A DNA stretch of 64,000 nt from Belnapia rosea (GTDB lineage: Bacteria > Pseudomonadota > Alphaproteobacteria > Acetobacterales > Acetobacteraceae). Below are positions 44,792 to 52,444 of this stretch, in pieces; within the stretch, counting starts at the first letter, position 1, and every line of letters begins with the position of its first letter. Both the position numbers and the translations under genes were made by a program. The notes beneath the pieces were generated by a model. The model saw only the letters and a list, made by a program, of their open reading frames with translations, did not search any database and was not told the DNA's origin. The stretch lies in assembly GCF_900101615.1 (NCBI RefSeq), contig NZ_FMZX01000014.1, positions 1-64,000 of the forward strand. The letters are read 5' to 3'.

Positions 44792-46333
44792 ATGCTTGAA
44801 TTGACAGCCTTGGCGCCGCCCACCCTCCCGGCCCTGCCGCCACAGGACAGGCGGCCGCATGCCGTGGTGATCGGCAGCGGCTTCGGCGGCCTTGCCGCCG
44901 CCATCCGCCTCGGCGCCCGTGGCTACCGCGTGACGGTGCTGGAGCGGCTGGATGCGCCCGGCGGCCGCGCCCGTACCCATCGGCAGGACGGCTTCACCTT
45001 CGATGCCGGCCCGACCATCGTCACCGCGCCCTTCCTGCTGGAGGAGCTCTGGTCGCTCTGCGGCCGCCGCATGGCCGAGGACATCGACCTCCGCCCGCTC
45101 GACCCCTTCTACCGCATCCGCTTCGACGATGGCGCGACCTTTACCTATTCCGGCGACCCGGCGGCGATGCGCGCCCAGGTCGCCGCCTTCAACCCGGCGG
45201 ACCTGCCCGGCTATGCGCGCTTCATGGCGCTGAGCGCCGAGACCTGCCGCATCGGCTTCGAACAACTCGGCCATGTCCCCTTCGGCCACTGGACCGACAT
45301 GGCCAAGGTCGCCCCGGGCCTGATGCGGCTGCAGGCCTGGCGCAGCGTGTACCGGGCCGCGGCGGCGCATTTCCGCGACGAGCGGCTGCGCACCGTCTTC
45401 AGCTTCCACCCGCTGCTGATCGGCGGGAATCCCTTCGCAACCAGCGGCATCTACGCCCTGATCTCGCATCTCGAGCAGCGCTGGGGCGTGCATTGGGCGA
45501 TGGGCGGCACCGGCAGCCTGGTGCGGGGGCTGGTGCGGCTGATCGAGGGGCAGGGGGGGCGCCTCCGCTGCGGCGCCGAGGTCGCCGAGATCACCCTCGC
45601 CGGCCGCCGCGCCACCGGCCTGCGCCTCGCCGATGGCGAGACCATCCCGGCCGATATCGTCGTCTCCAATGCCGATGCCGCCTGGACCTATGGCAAGCTC
45701 CTGCCCGGCCTGCCGCGCCGCCGCTGGACGGATGCGAAGCTCGCCCGCGCGCGCTACTCCATGGGCCTCTTCGTCTGGTATTTCGGCACGCGGCGCCGCT
45801 ACGACGCGGTCGGCCACCACACCATCCTGCTCGGCCCGCGCTACCGGGGCCTGTTGCGCGATATCTTCACCGGCCGGCAGCTCCCATCGGATTGCAGCCT
45901 CTACCTGCATCGCCCGACGGCGACCGACCCGTCGATGGCGCCACCCGGCTGCGACGCCTTCTACGTCCTCTCCCCCGTGCCGCATCTCGGCGACGGCACC
46001 GACTGGGCGGAGCAGACCGAGCCCTACCGCCGGATGATCGCCCGCCGCCTGCACGAGACGCTGCTGCCCGGCTTCGAGGCCGAGATCGCGGCCTCCCGCG
46101 TCACCACGCCGCGGCATTTCCGCGAGGACCTGCTGGCCGTCCACGGGGCCGGTTTCGGGCTGGAGCCGGTGCTGACGCAGAGCGCCTGGTTCCGCCCGCA
46201 CAACCGCTCGGAGGAGGTGGAGCGTCTCTACCTCGTTGGTGCCGGCACTCATCCCGGCGCCGGCATCCCCGGCGTGATCTCCTCTGCCAAGGTGCTCGAC
46301 AGCGTGGTGCCGCATGCCTCCGCCCTGGCCTAG
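44792..46333 (+). CDS. crtI: phytoene desaturase
   Basis: 513 residues, FAD enzyme converting phytoene to lycopene or neurosporene. It has VVIGSGFGGLAAAIRLGARG, APGGRARTHRQDGFTFDAGPT and the C-terminal YLVGAGTHPGAGIPGVISSAK, all CrtI signatures. ATG 44792 lies just after the PpsR palindrome. It is followed by crtB after 94 bp containing a hairpin. The number of desaturation steps is not readable, but crtC, crtD and crtF point to lycopene and spirilloxanthin. Confidence 0.96.
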   Translation: MLELTALAPPTLPALPPQDRRPHAVVIGSGFGGLAAAIRLGARGYRVTVLERLDAPGGRARTHRQDGFTFDAGPTIVTAPFLLEELWSLCGRRMAEDIDLRPLDPFYRIRFDDGATFTYSGDPAAMRAQVAAFNPADLPGYARFMALSAETCRIGFEQLGHVPFGHWTDMAKVAPGLMRLQAWRSVYRAAAAHFRDERLRTVFSFHPLLIGGNPFATSGIYALISHLEQRWGVHWAMGGTGSLVRGLVRLIEGQGGRLRCGAEVAEITLAGRRATGLRLADGETIPADIVVSNADAAWTYGKLLPGLPRRRWTDAKLARARYSMGLFVWYFGTRRRYDAVGHHTILLGPRYRGLLRDIFTGRQLPSDCSLYLHRPTATDPSMAPPGCDAFYVLSPVPHLGDGTDWAEQTEPYRRMIARRLHETLLPGFEAEIAASRVTTPRHFREDLLAVHGAGFGLEPVLTQSAWFRPHNRSEEVERLYLVGAGTHPGAGIPGVISSAKVLDSVVPHASALA

Positions 46334-46338
46334 GAACT

Positions 46339-46370
46339 CCCCGCGAAACCGCCGAGTGGCTTCGCAGGGG
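46339..46370 (+). other. intercistronic hairpin between crtI and crtB
   Basis: CCCCGCGAA (46339-46347) pairs with TTCGCAGGGG (46361-46370) with one bulged A; an inner GCC-GAGT-GGC adds stability. There is no U-run, so it looks more like an mRNA-processing or attenuating element than a full terminator. Confidence 0.4.
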
Positions 46371-46427
46371 CCCCCCGCCTGCCACGGCAAGGCAGCGGAA
46401 GGGCGCCGGACGGAGGACAGGACCTGA

Positions 46428-47465
46428 ATGCGCGCCAAGCCCGTCCTCCCCGCCGCAGACCTCGCCGCCTGCCGCGCCCTGCTGCGCGGCGGGTCGAGGA
46501 GCTTCCATGCCGCCGGCAAGCTGCTGCCCGCCCGCATCCATGCTCCGGCCACCGCGCTCTACGCCTTCTGCCGCATCGCCGACGATGCGATCGACGAGGG
46601 CGGCGACGCCGCCGCCCTGGCCGCCCTCCACGCCCGGCTCGATGCCGCCTATGCCGGCCGGCCGCATCCCGAGCCCGCCGATAGGGCCTTCGCCGCCGTC
46701 ATCGCCCACTACGCCATTCCCCGCGCCCTGCCGGAGGCGCTTCTGGACGGCTTCGCCTGGGACCAGTCCGGCCGCCGCTACGAGACGCTGGCCGAGCTCG
46801 AAGCCTATGCCGCCCGCGTCGCCGGTTCGGTCGGCGCCATGATGGCGCTGCTGATGGAGGAGCGGCGCCCCGAGGTGCTGGCCCGCGCCTGCGACCTTGG
46901 CGTCGCCATGCAGCTCTCCAACATCGCCCGTGACGTCGGCGAGGATGCCCGCAGCGGCCGCCTCTACCTGCCGCTGGCCTGGATGCGCGAGGCCGGCCTC
47001 GACCCCGAGGCCTGGCTCGCCGCCCCCGCCTTCGATGCGCGCCTCGCCGGCGTCGTGGGGCGCCTGCTGGCCGCGGCCGATGAGCTCTACCGCCGCGCCG
47101 AGGGCGGCATCGCCTGCCTGCCGCTCGCCTGCCGCCCCGGGATCGGCGCCGCCCGCGTCATCTACGCGGAGATCGGCCGCGCGGTGGAGCGCAGGGGGCT
47201 CGACAGCGTCTCGCACCGCGCCACCGTCTCCGGCCGGCGCAAGGCCGTGCTGCTCGCGCGCAGCCTCGGTGCCCTGATGATGCCGCGCCGCGCGGTCGGC
47301 GCGCCGCCGCTGGAGGCAACGCGCTTCCTGGTCGAGGCCGCGGTCGCCGCCTCGCCGCCCCGGCTGCGCGGCCGGCTCCCCGCGCGCTCCTTCGATGAGC
47401 GCGTGGCCTGGCTGGTCGGTCTCTTCACCCGGCTGCAGCAGCAGGAGCTCGGCCGCAACGGATAG
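46428..47465 (+). CDS. crtB: phytoene synthase
   Basis: 345 residues, condenses two geranylgeranyl diphosphates to phytoene. Asp-rich motifs AFCRIADDAIDE and MQLSNIARDVGED bind Mg-diphosphate; SRSFHAAGKLLP is near the N-terminus. ACGGAGGACAGG provides the ribosome site. It lies downstream of crtI, a common order, and a small membrane protein gene follows at 11 bp. Confidence 0.96.
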   Translation: MRAKPVLPAADLAACRALLRGGSRSFHAAGKLLPARIHAPATALYAFCRIADDAIDEGGDAAALAALHARLDAAYAGRPHPEPADRAFAAVIAHYAIPRALPEALLDGFAWDQSGRRYETLAELEAYAARVAGSVGAMMALLMEERRPEVLARACDLGVAMQLSNIARDVGEDARSGRLYLPLAWMREAGLDPEAWLAAPAFDARLAGVVGRLLAAADELYRRAEGGIACLPLACRPGIGAARVIYAEIGRAVERRGLDSVSHRATVSGRRKAVLLARSLGALMMPRRAVGAPPLEATRFLVEAAVAASPPRLRGRLPARSFDERVAWLVGLFTRLQQQELGRNG

Positions 47466-47476
47466 GGAGGCTTGGA

Positions 47477-47803
47477 ATGCGCAACCTGCCCGGACTCCTC
47501 ATGCTGGACGGCGCCGCCTGGCTGGCCTGGTCCGCCCTCGGCCGCCGGCGCCGGGCCCGGGATGCCGCGCGGCGCGGCGAGGCCCCGCCGCCCCTGCACC
47601 CCTCGCTCGAGCTGATGGGCGGCATCATGCCGCCGCTCGTCAATATCGGCCTCGCCATCGCCGGCGGGCAGGTGGCCTTCGCCTTCTGGCTGACGGGGGG
47701 CGCCGGCCTCTTCGGCCCGCTGGACCTCATCGGCTTCCTCGCCCTGCTCGCCGCCTATGCCTGGTGGCTCGGCATGAAGGCGCGCCACCGGCTACCGGCC
47801 TGA
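47477..47803 (+). CDS. small membrane protein after crtB, unknown
   Basis: 108 residues. A hydrophobic N-terminal segment (about 6-20), a basic RRRRARDAARR stretch, then two further membrane segments (about 47-72 and 78-98). GGGAGG lies 7 nt before the ATG, and it follows crtB by 11 bp, so it should be co-transcribed. I do not recognise a family. The coupling to crtB suggests a carotenoid-related or membrane-organisation role, which is inference. Confidence 0.65.
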   Translation: MRNLPGLLMLDGAAWLAWSALGRRRRARDAARRGEAPPPLHPSLELMGGIMPPLVNIGLAIAGGQVAFAFWLTGGAGLFGPLDLIGFLALLAAYAWWLGMKARHRLPA

Positions 47804-48106
47804 CCCGCGCCAGCGCCGCCGCAGGTCGAACAGATGGGTGACCAGCGAGGCGGCGAGGGCGAGGGCGATCCAGCCCCACCAGGCCCGCGCCAGCGCCGCC
47901 CAGAGCGCCAGCATGAGGCAGGCACCCGGTGCCAGCAACAAGGCGATGTCGAGCGGCGGCAAGCCCCGCCCGCTGCGGCGCCGCAGCAGGAGCAGCACCG
48001 CCGCCTCCGCCAGCACGAAGCCGAGCAGCAGCGGCACGACATGCCCCTCCCCGACGAACCAGCCCATCCCGTCCCCGCCGCTGACCGGCGGGGAGGGTAG
48101 CGCCAT
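47792..48106 (-). CDS. small membrane protein, unknown, start uncertain
   Basis: Up to 104 residues with three hydrophobic segments and a basic end (LFDLRRRWRGSGR). The ATG at 48106 directly abuts the stop of the DUF2189-like gene, but a strong hairpin (48073-48093) covers the first codons. An internal ATG at 48067, just after the hairpin and preceded by GGCGGGGACGGG, would give 91 residues and may be the real start. The 3' end overlaps the convergent small gene by 12 bp. No function recognised. Confidence 0.55.
   Translation of the reverse strand: MALPSPPVSGGDGMGWFVGEGHVVPLLLGFVLAEAAVLLLLRRRSGRGLPPLDIALLLAPGACLMLALWAALARAWWGWIALALAASLVTHLFDLRRRWRGSGR
48073..48093 (-). terminator. perfect GC hairpin after the DUF2189-like gene
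   Basis: CCCCGCCG (48073-48080) and CGGCGGGG (48086-48093) pair over 8 bp with a 5-nt loop, starting 14 bp beyond the stop of the upstream minus-strand gene. There is no T-tract, so termination or attenuation is uncertain. Confidence 0.4.
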
Positions 48107-48892
48107 TCAGTCCACGACGCGCCGGTAGAGATGCCAGGTGGCATGGCCCAGCAGCGGCATCACCACGGCGAGGCCGATGAAGGCCGGCAGGCTGCCGAGC
48201 ACCAGCAGCGCCGCCACCAGCAGGCCCCAGATGGCCATCGTCACCGGATTGGCGAGGCAGGCGCGGATCGAGGTCTGGATCGCCGTGCCGATGCCGACAT
48301 TGCGGTCCAGCAGCATCGGCACGGAGACCACGGTCAGCATCAGCACCGCGACCGCGAAGAGCAGGCCGACGCCATTGCCGATCAGGATCAGCCGCTGCCC
48401 TTCCGGCGTGCTGAAGGCCAGGTGCGCGAGCTCGGTCACGGAGGCGGGCGCGGTACCGATGGTCGCGGCGAAGATCGCCCGCGCGGCGAAGAGCCAGGCG
48501 ACGAAGATCGCCATCACCAGCACGCCCATGGCGGCGATGGAGAAGACGGCCGGGCTGCGCAGCACGTCGAAGGCGTTGCGCCAGCTCGCCGGTTGCCCGG
48601 CCTCCCGCCGCCGGCTGATCTCGTAGAGCCCGACGGCCGCCACAGGCCCGACCAGCGAAAGGCCGGCGACCAGCGGGAAGAGCAGCGGCACCATGTCGCC
48701 GCCGCTCATCGCCCGCGCCGCCACCAGCCCGACCACGGGATAGAGCACGCAGAGGAAGGCGAGCTGGGTGGGGGTGGCAAGGAAGTCGTCGAGGCCACGC
48801 GCGAGCGCCTCCCGCAGGTCGGCGATGCCGATGCGTCGCACGGCAGGGGCCGTGTCGGTCGCATTGGCATGGGTCGTCCAGGCTTTGGCCAT
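48107..48892 (-). CDS. DUF2189-like integral membrane protein
   Basis: 261 residues with about six hydrophobic segments. RRIGIADLREALARGLDDFLATP near the N-terminus and GPVAAVGLYEISRRREAG after two helices match the DUF2189/membrane-protein pattern seen in many alphaproteobacteria. Function unknown. It is divergent from a 44-residue gene and upstream of a small membrane gene on the same strand. Nothing ties it to photosynthesis except location. Confidence 0.75.
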   Translation of the reverse strand: MAKAWTTHANATDTAPAVRRIGIADLREALARGLDDFLATPTQLAFLCVLYPVVGLVAARAMSGGDMVPLLFPLVAGLSLVGPVAAVGLYEISRRREAGQPASWRNAFDVLRSPAVFSIAAMGVLVMAIFVAWLFAARAIFAATIGTAPASVTELAHLAFSTPEGQRLILIGNGVGLLFAVAVLMLTVVSVPMLLDRNVGIGTAIQTSIRACLANPVTMAIWGLLVAALLVLGSLPAFIGLAVVMPLLGHATWHLYRRVVD

Positions 48893-48977
48893 GGGGTGTC
48901 CTCCCGTTCAGCGACTCGTGATATATGAGTGCCATGGCATACGACGCAGCTTCACAGTGGCGCGAGGAGAGGCGAGG

Positions 48978-49112
48978 ATGATGGAAGCGCTGGCGCAATT
49001 CGAATGGGCGCTGATCCTGCTGCTGGTCCTCGGCCTCGCGGTCTGGGAACTGCTCCGGCTGCGGCGCGAGCAGCGGCGGGACAGGGCTAGGTCCAGCGGC
49101 GCGGAATCCTGA
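48978..49112 (+). CDS. 44-residue single-pass membrane peptide
   Basis: It starts MMEALAQFEWALILLLVLG: one hydrophobic helix (about 10-25) followed by a basic amphipathic tail RLRREQRRDRARSSG. GAGGAGAGGCGAGG just upstream is a strong ribosome site. The 3' end overlaps the crtC stop by 26 bp on the opposite strand. The form resembles small membrane modulators, but no homologue is recognised. Confidence 0.5.
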   Translation: MMEALAQFEWALILLLVLGLAVWELLRLRREQRRDRARSSGAES

Positions 49113-50298
49113 ACGGCAGCATCATCTGGACCGGCAGGGCGGCGAAGCGGTCGAGCGAGAGGCTCTCATGCACCGCGAGGGCCGGCTCGCCCAGCAGATG
49201 CGTCTCGATCACCGAGCGCGCATAGAAGGGCGCATCCTCCAGCACGCGCATCACCCGCGGCTGGTGGCCCGCATCCGCCCCGGTCGGCCGCACGATGCCC
49301 CAGCGCGTCCGCGGCAACAGGGCAGGGGGTGGCGGCGCCACCTCCTGCACGCTGCCGCGTCCATCGACGCGCAGCGCGAGCGACTGCCGCGTCCCGTCCC
49401 GCCGCTGCGCGTTGTAGAGGATGGCGGCACCCTCGCGCAGCGGCGCCCGGCACCAGTCCCAGTCCACGAAGTCGCGCTCCAGCGGCGAATCGCCGTCATT
49501 GGTGTCGAAATAGGCCGGGCCCGACCAGCGCAGCCCCGGGCTCTCCAGCGCCACCTCCGCCCGCGCCACCGCCGCGATCGGCTGCCAGCGATGCCGCCCC
49601 GCCGCATCCAGGGTGAAGCGCCGCGGGTTGATCCCCGCCGGCCGGATCCGCACCACGCCGCGCAGCCGCGAGGGGACCGGCGCCGTCACCTCCTCGATGC
49701 GGATGGTCAGCGTGGCGCCGTCCCAGTCGAGCGCGCTCGGCCCGATGCGCAGCTGCGCGTCGCCTCGCTGCACCGTGCCGCGTCCCCGCTCCGTCATCGC
49801 CCAGCGCCGCTTCCGGCCGTAGAGCGCGACATTCAGCCCGCAATGGTTCAGCGGGTCCGCCGGTCCCCGCCGCCGTGCCATCGCGTAGTAGGGCGAGAAG
49901 ACGCTGCCGAGGAAGGCGATGATGGTCAGCCCGTGCTCCCCGTCGTCGCTCAGCGCGTCGACATACCACCAGGCATAGCCGTCCGGCCCGACCGGGCGGC
50001 CGAAGCCAGGTGCCCAAGCAGCTGCGCCGCCGCCAGCCGCCCCGACATCGCCGCCATCGGCACCCCAGGCCCCGGATGCACGCTGCCCCCCGCCAGGAAC
50101 AGGCCTGGCAGCCGCGTCGCCGCCCCGGGCCGCCCGAAGCTGCTGGACCAGCCATGCAGGGACCTGCCGTAGAGCGCCCCACCGGTCGCCGGGAAGAGCC
50201 GTTCGAAGCCGAGCGGCGTCGTCAGCGTCACCGCCTCCGGCCGGCGGTCCACCCGCAGCCCGCAGCGCCGCAGCAGATCGAAGCTGGCTCTCTCGCAT
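49087..50298 (-). CDS. crtC: hydroxyneurosporene/rhodopin synthase CrtC (carotenoid 1,2-hydratase), start unresolved
   Basis: Hydrates the 1,2 double bond of neurosporene or lycopene at the membrane. The conserved region begins at about 49995 with GPDGYAWWYVDALSDDG and includes AFLGSVFSPYYAMARRRG, NHCGLNVALYG and DFVDWDWCRAPLREG; about 300 residues. In this frame there is no ATG, GTG or TTG between that point and ATG 50298. The formal start would therefore be 50298, giving 403 residues, of which about 95 are an unconserved overlap with crtD. A frameshift, a sequencing error or a -1 shift from crtD are alternatives. The crtD stop lies at 49950, inside the conserved crtC region. Confidence 0.85.
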   Translation of the reverse strand: MRESQLRSAAALRAAGGPPAGGGDADDAARLRTALPGDRWGALRQVPAWLVQQLRAARGGDAAARPVPGGGQRASGAWGADGGDVGAAGGGAAAWAPGFGRPVGPDGYAWWYVDALSDDGEHGLTIIAFLGSVFSPYYAMARRRGPADPLNHCGLNVALYGRKRRWAMTERGRGTVQRGDAQLRIGPSALDWDGATLTIRIEEVTAPVPSRLRGVVRIRPAGINPRRFTLDAAGRHRWQPIAAVARAEVALESPGLRWSGPAYFDTNDGDSPLERDFVDWDWCRAPLREGAAILYNAQRRDGTRQSLALRVDGRGSVQEVAPPPPALLPRTRWGIVRPTGADAGHQPRVMRVLEDAPFYARSVIETHLLGEPALAVHESLSLDRFAALPVQMMLPFRIPRRWT

Positions 50299-51503
50299 GA
50301 TGCGATCTCCTCGCCGGTGAAGGGGCGCCGGTCGCCGATGGCGGGCGCGTTGGTCAGCACGAGCAGCCGCTCCGGCCCGTCCGGCCCGGCGCCCGCATCG
50401 TCGCGGTCCTGGGCGCAGACATAGACGGTGGGCTCCCCCGGCAGCCGCTCGCGCTCGAAGATGTCGCGGAACTCCGCCGCATAGTCCGCCGAGAAGAAGA
50501 CGTTGTGGCGGGCGAGCGGAAAGCCCGATGTCCCCGCCTCCAGGCACCAGGTCATCGCCGACAGGCTGCGCTCCGGTGCCGGCTTCGGCACCGCCCGCCG
50601 CGCCGCGTCGCCGAGCAGCCCACCGGCCAGCGCCGCCAGGTCGGCATTCGCCACTACCGCATCGGCGGCGATGCGCTCGCCCCCTGCCAGCACCACGCCG
50701 GAGACGCGCCCGCCCCGCGCCTCGATCTCCGCAACCTCCGCCCCGTAGCGGAAGCGGGCGCCGTGCGCCTCGGCCAGCCGCGCCATCGCCAGGGCCAGCC
50801 GGTGCATCCCGCCCTCGACCAGCCAGACGCCTGCCTGCTCGACATGCGCCACCAGCATCAGCGTCGCCGGCGCGAGGAAGGGGGAGGAGCCGCAATAGGT
50901 CGCGTAGCGGCCGAAGAGCTGGCGCAGCCGGGGGTCGCGGAAATGCCGGCCCAGCTCCGCCCAGAGCGTGGCGAAGGGCGAGACGCCCCACATGTCGGTC
51001 AGCCCCCGCAGCCCCGCCCCGGCAGCCAGCGAGAGCGGCGTCGGCCGCGCCGCACGGATGAAGGGCCCCTCCAGCGTGCGGTAGATCTTCCGCGCCCGCT
51101 CGCAGAAGTCGCGGTAGCCGCGCGCCTCGGCCGCCCCCGCGAAGCGCCCGATCGCCTCCGCCGACTGTTCGGTATCGGCGAAGAGGTCCAGCCGCTCCCG
51201 CTCGCTCCAGGCGTGCCGCGCCAGCACCGAAACCGGGCGCAGGGCCAGGTGGTCGCCGAGCGCGGCGCCGGCCTCGGCGAAGAGCTCCTCGAAGACCCAG
51301 CGCATGGTGAAGACCGTCGGCCCGCCATCCATCCGCGCCGTGCCGGCGGCGACCTCGCGCATCTTCCCGCCCGGCGCCACCGCGCGCTCGAGCACCGTCA
51401 CCTCGAGGCCGCGCGCGGCCAGCAGGACCGCCGTCGCCAGCCCGGCGACGCCGGCGCCGATCACCACCACCCGATGCCCGGTGTAAATTGTCGTTGACGC
51501 CAT
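49950..51503 (-). CDS. crtD: methoxyneurosporene/hydroxycarotenoid 3,4-desaturase
   Basis: 517 residues, FAD-dependent, introduces the 3,4 double bond. The N-terminus HRVVVIGAGVAGLATAVLLAARG and APGGKMREV show the dinucleotide fold; DGGPTVFTMRWVFEELF and the C-terminal LAGGSVHPGPGVPMAAMSG are CrtD signatures. ATG 51503 was chosen over the one at 51539, because the latter reads through the crtE control region. It diverges from crtE and its 3' end overlaps crtC. Confidence 0.95.
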   Translation of the reverse strand: MASTTIYTGHRVVVIGAGVAGLATAVLLAARGLEVTVLERAVAPGGKMREVAAGTARMDGGPTVFTMRWVFEELFAEAGAALGDHLALRPVSVLARHAWSERERLDLFADTEQSAEAIGRFAGAAEARGYRDFCERARKIYRTLEGPFIRAARPTPLSLAAGAGLRGLTDMWGVSPFATLWAELGRHFRDPRLRQLFGRYATYCGSSPFLAPATLMLVAHVEQAGVWLVEGGMHRLALAMARLAEAHGARFRYGAEVAEIEARGGRVSGVVLAGGERIAADAVVANADLAALAGGLLGDAARRAVPKPAPERSLSAMTWCLEAGTSGFPLARHNVFFSADYAAEFRDIFERERLPGEPTVYVCAQDRDDAGAGPDGPERLLVLTNAPAIGDRRPFTGEEIASCERASFDLLRRCGLRVDRRPEAVTLTTPLGFERLFPATGGALYGRSLHGWSSSFGRPGAATRLPGLFLAGGSVHPGPGVPMAAMSGRLAAAQLLGHLASAARSGRTAMPGGMSTR

Positions 51504-51547
51504 AGTCCAGAAGAGATGACAGTTTGGACTGACAATCAAGCCTTACA
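51482..51547. promoter_or_regulatory. crtD-crtE divergent control region with degenerate PpsR sites
   Basis: Three near-matches to TGT-N12-ACA: TGT-N12-ACG (51482-51499), AGT-N12-ACA (51504-51521) and TGA-N12-ACA (51530-51547). The last two are exactly 8 bp apart, the spacing used for cooperative CrtJ binding. A possible crtE promoter is TTGGAC (51524-51529) with ATAAAA (51547-51552), 17 bp between. Each site departs from consensus, so repression may be weak. Confidence 0.5.
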
Positions 51548-51569
51548 TAAAAGCCGATGGGAGGCTGCC

Positions 51570-52439
51570 ATGGACGCCGTCACGCGGATCGAACGGAGCC
51601 TCGATGCTGCCATCGCCCTGGCCGAAGGCCCCGGCAGCCCACCGCGCCTCGCCGCGGCCATGCGCTACGCCGTCTTTCCCCGTGGCGCCCGCATCCGCCC
51701 GCGCCTCTGCCTCGCCGTCGCCGGCGCCTGCGGCGACGACCGGCCGGGCCTCGCGGAATCCGCCGGTGCGGCGATCGAGCTGCTGCACTGCGCCTCCCTC
51801 GTGCATGACGACCTGCCCTGCTTCGACGACGCGGCGACGCGCCGCGGCAAGCCCAGCCTGCACCGCGCCTTCGGCGAGCCGCTCGCCGTGCTGGCCGGCG
51901 ATGCGCTGATCGTCCTCGCCTTCCAGATCATGGCGCGGGCCGCCACCGAGGCGCCGGGCCGCCTCGGCCCGCTCATGCTGACCATCGGCGATTCGGTCGG
52001 CATGCCCGTCGGCATCGTCGCCGGCCAGGGCTGGGAGAGCGAGCCGCGCTGCGACCTCGCCGAGTACCAGCGGCAGAAGACCGGTTCCCTCTTCGCCGCC
52101 GCCACTGCCGCCGGGGCCGCCGCCGCCGGGGCCGAGCCAGGGGCCTGGCGCCTGCTTGGTGACCGCCTCGGCGAGGCCTACCAGGTCGCCGACGACATCC
52201 GCGACGCCGTCTCCGACGAGGCGGAACTCGGCAAGCCCATCGGCCAGGACGCGGCGCATCACCGCCCGAGCGCGGTGCTGCAGCTGGGCCTCCCCGGCGC
52301 CATCGCCCGGCTGGAAGGGCTCGCCGCCGATGCCGCCGCCGCCATCCCGCCCTGCCCGGGCGCCGAGGCGCTGCGCGCCGTCATCCTGCTCGAGACCCGC
52401 CGCCTGCTGCCGCGCAGCCTCGCCGTCCAGGCTGCCTAG
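51570..52439 (+). CDS. crtE: geranylgeranyl diphosphate synthase
   Basis: 289 residues. The first Asp-rich motif DDLPCFDD lies at about residues 80-87 and the second is DDIRDAVSDEAELGK. It supplies GGPP for both carotenoids and the bacteriochlorophyll tail. ATG 51570 is preceded by GGGAGG. An in-frame ATG at 51516 would place the operator inside the gene and is rejected. It is followed by crtF at 5 bp. Confidence 0.95.
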   Translation: MDAVTRIERSLDAAIALAEGPGSPPRLAAAMRYAVFPRGARIRPRLCLAVAGACGDDRPGLAESAGAAIELLHCASLVHDDLPCFDDAATRRGKPSLHRAFGEPLAVLAGDALIVLAFQIMARAATEAPGRLGPLMLTIGDSVGMPVGIVAGQGWESEPRCDLAEYQRQKTGSLFAAATAAGAAAAGAEPGAWRLLGDRLGEAYQVADDIRDAVSDEAELGKPIGQDAAHHRPSAVLQLGLPGAIARLEGLAADAAAAIPPCPGAEALRAVILLETRRLLPRSLAVQAA

Positions 52440-52444
52440 CGCCG

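Noticed and set aside
48930-48939. Palindrome TGCCATGGCA
   Set aside because: Ten-base palindromes containing CCATGG are expected by chance; no link to a regulator.
51516-51569. Upstream in-frame ATG of crtE
   Set aside because: It would put the operator and promoter inside the gene; ATG 51570 has a far better ribosome site and fits family starts.
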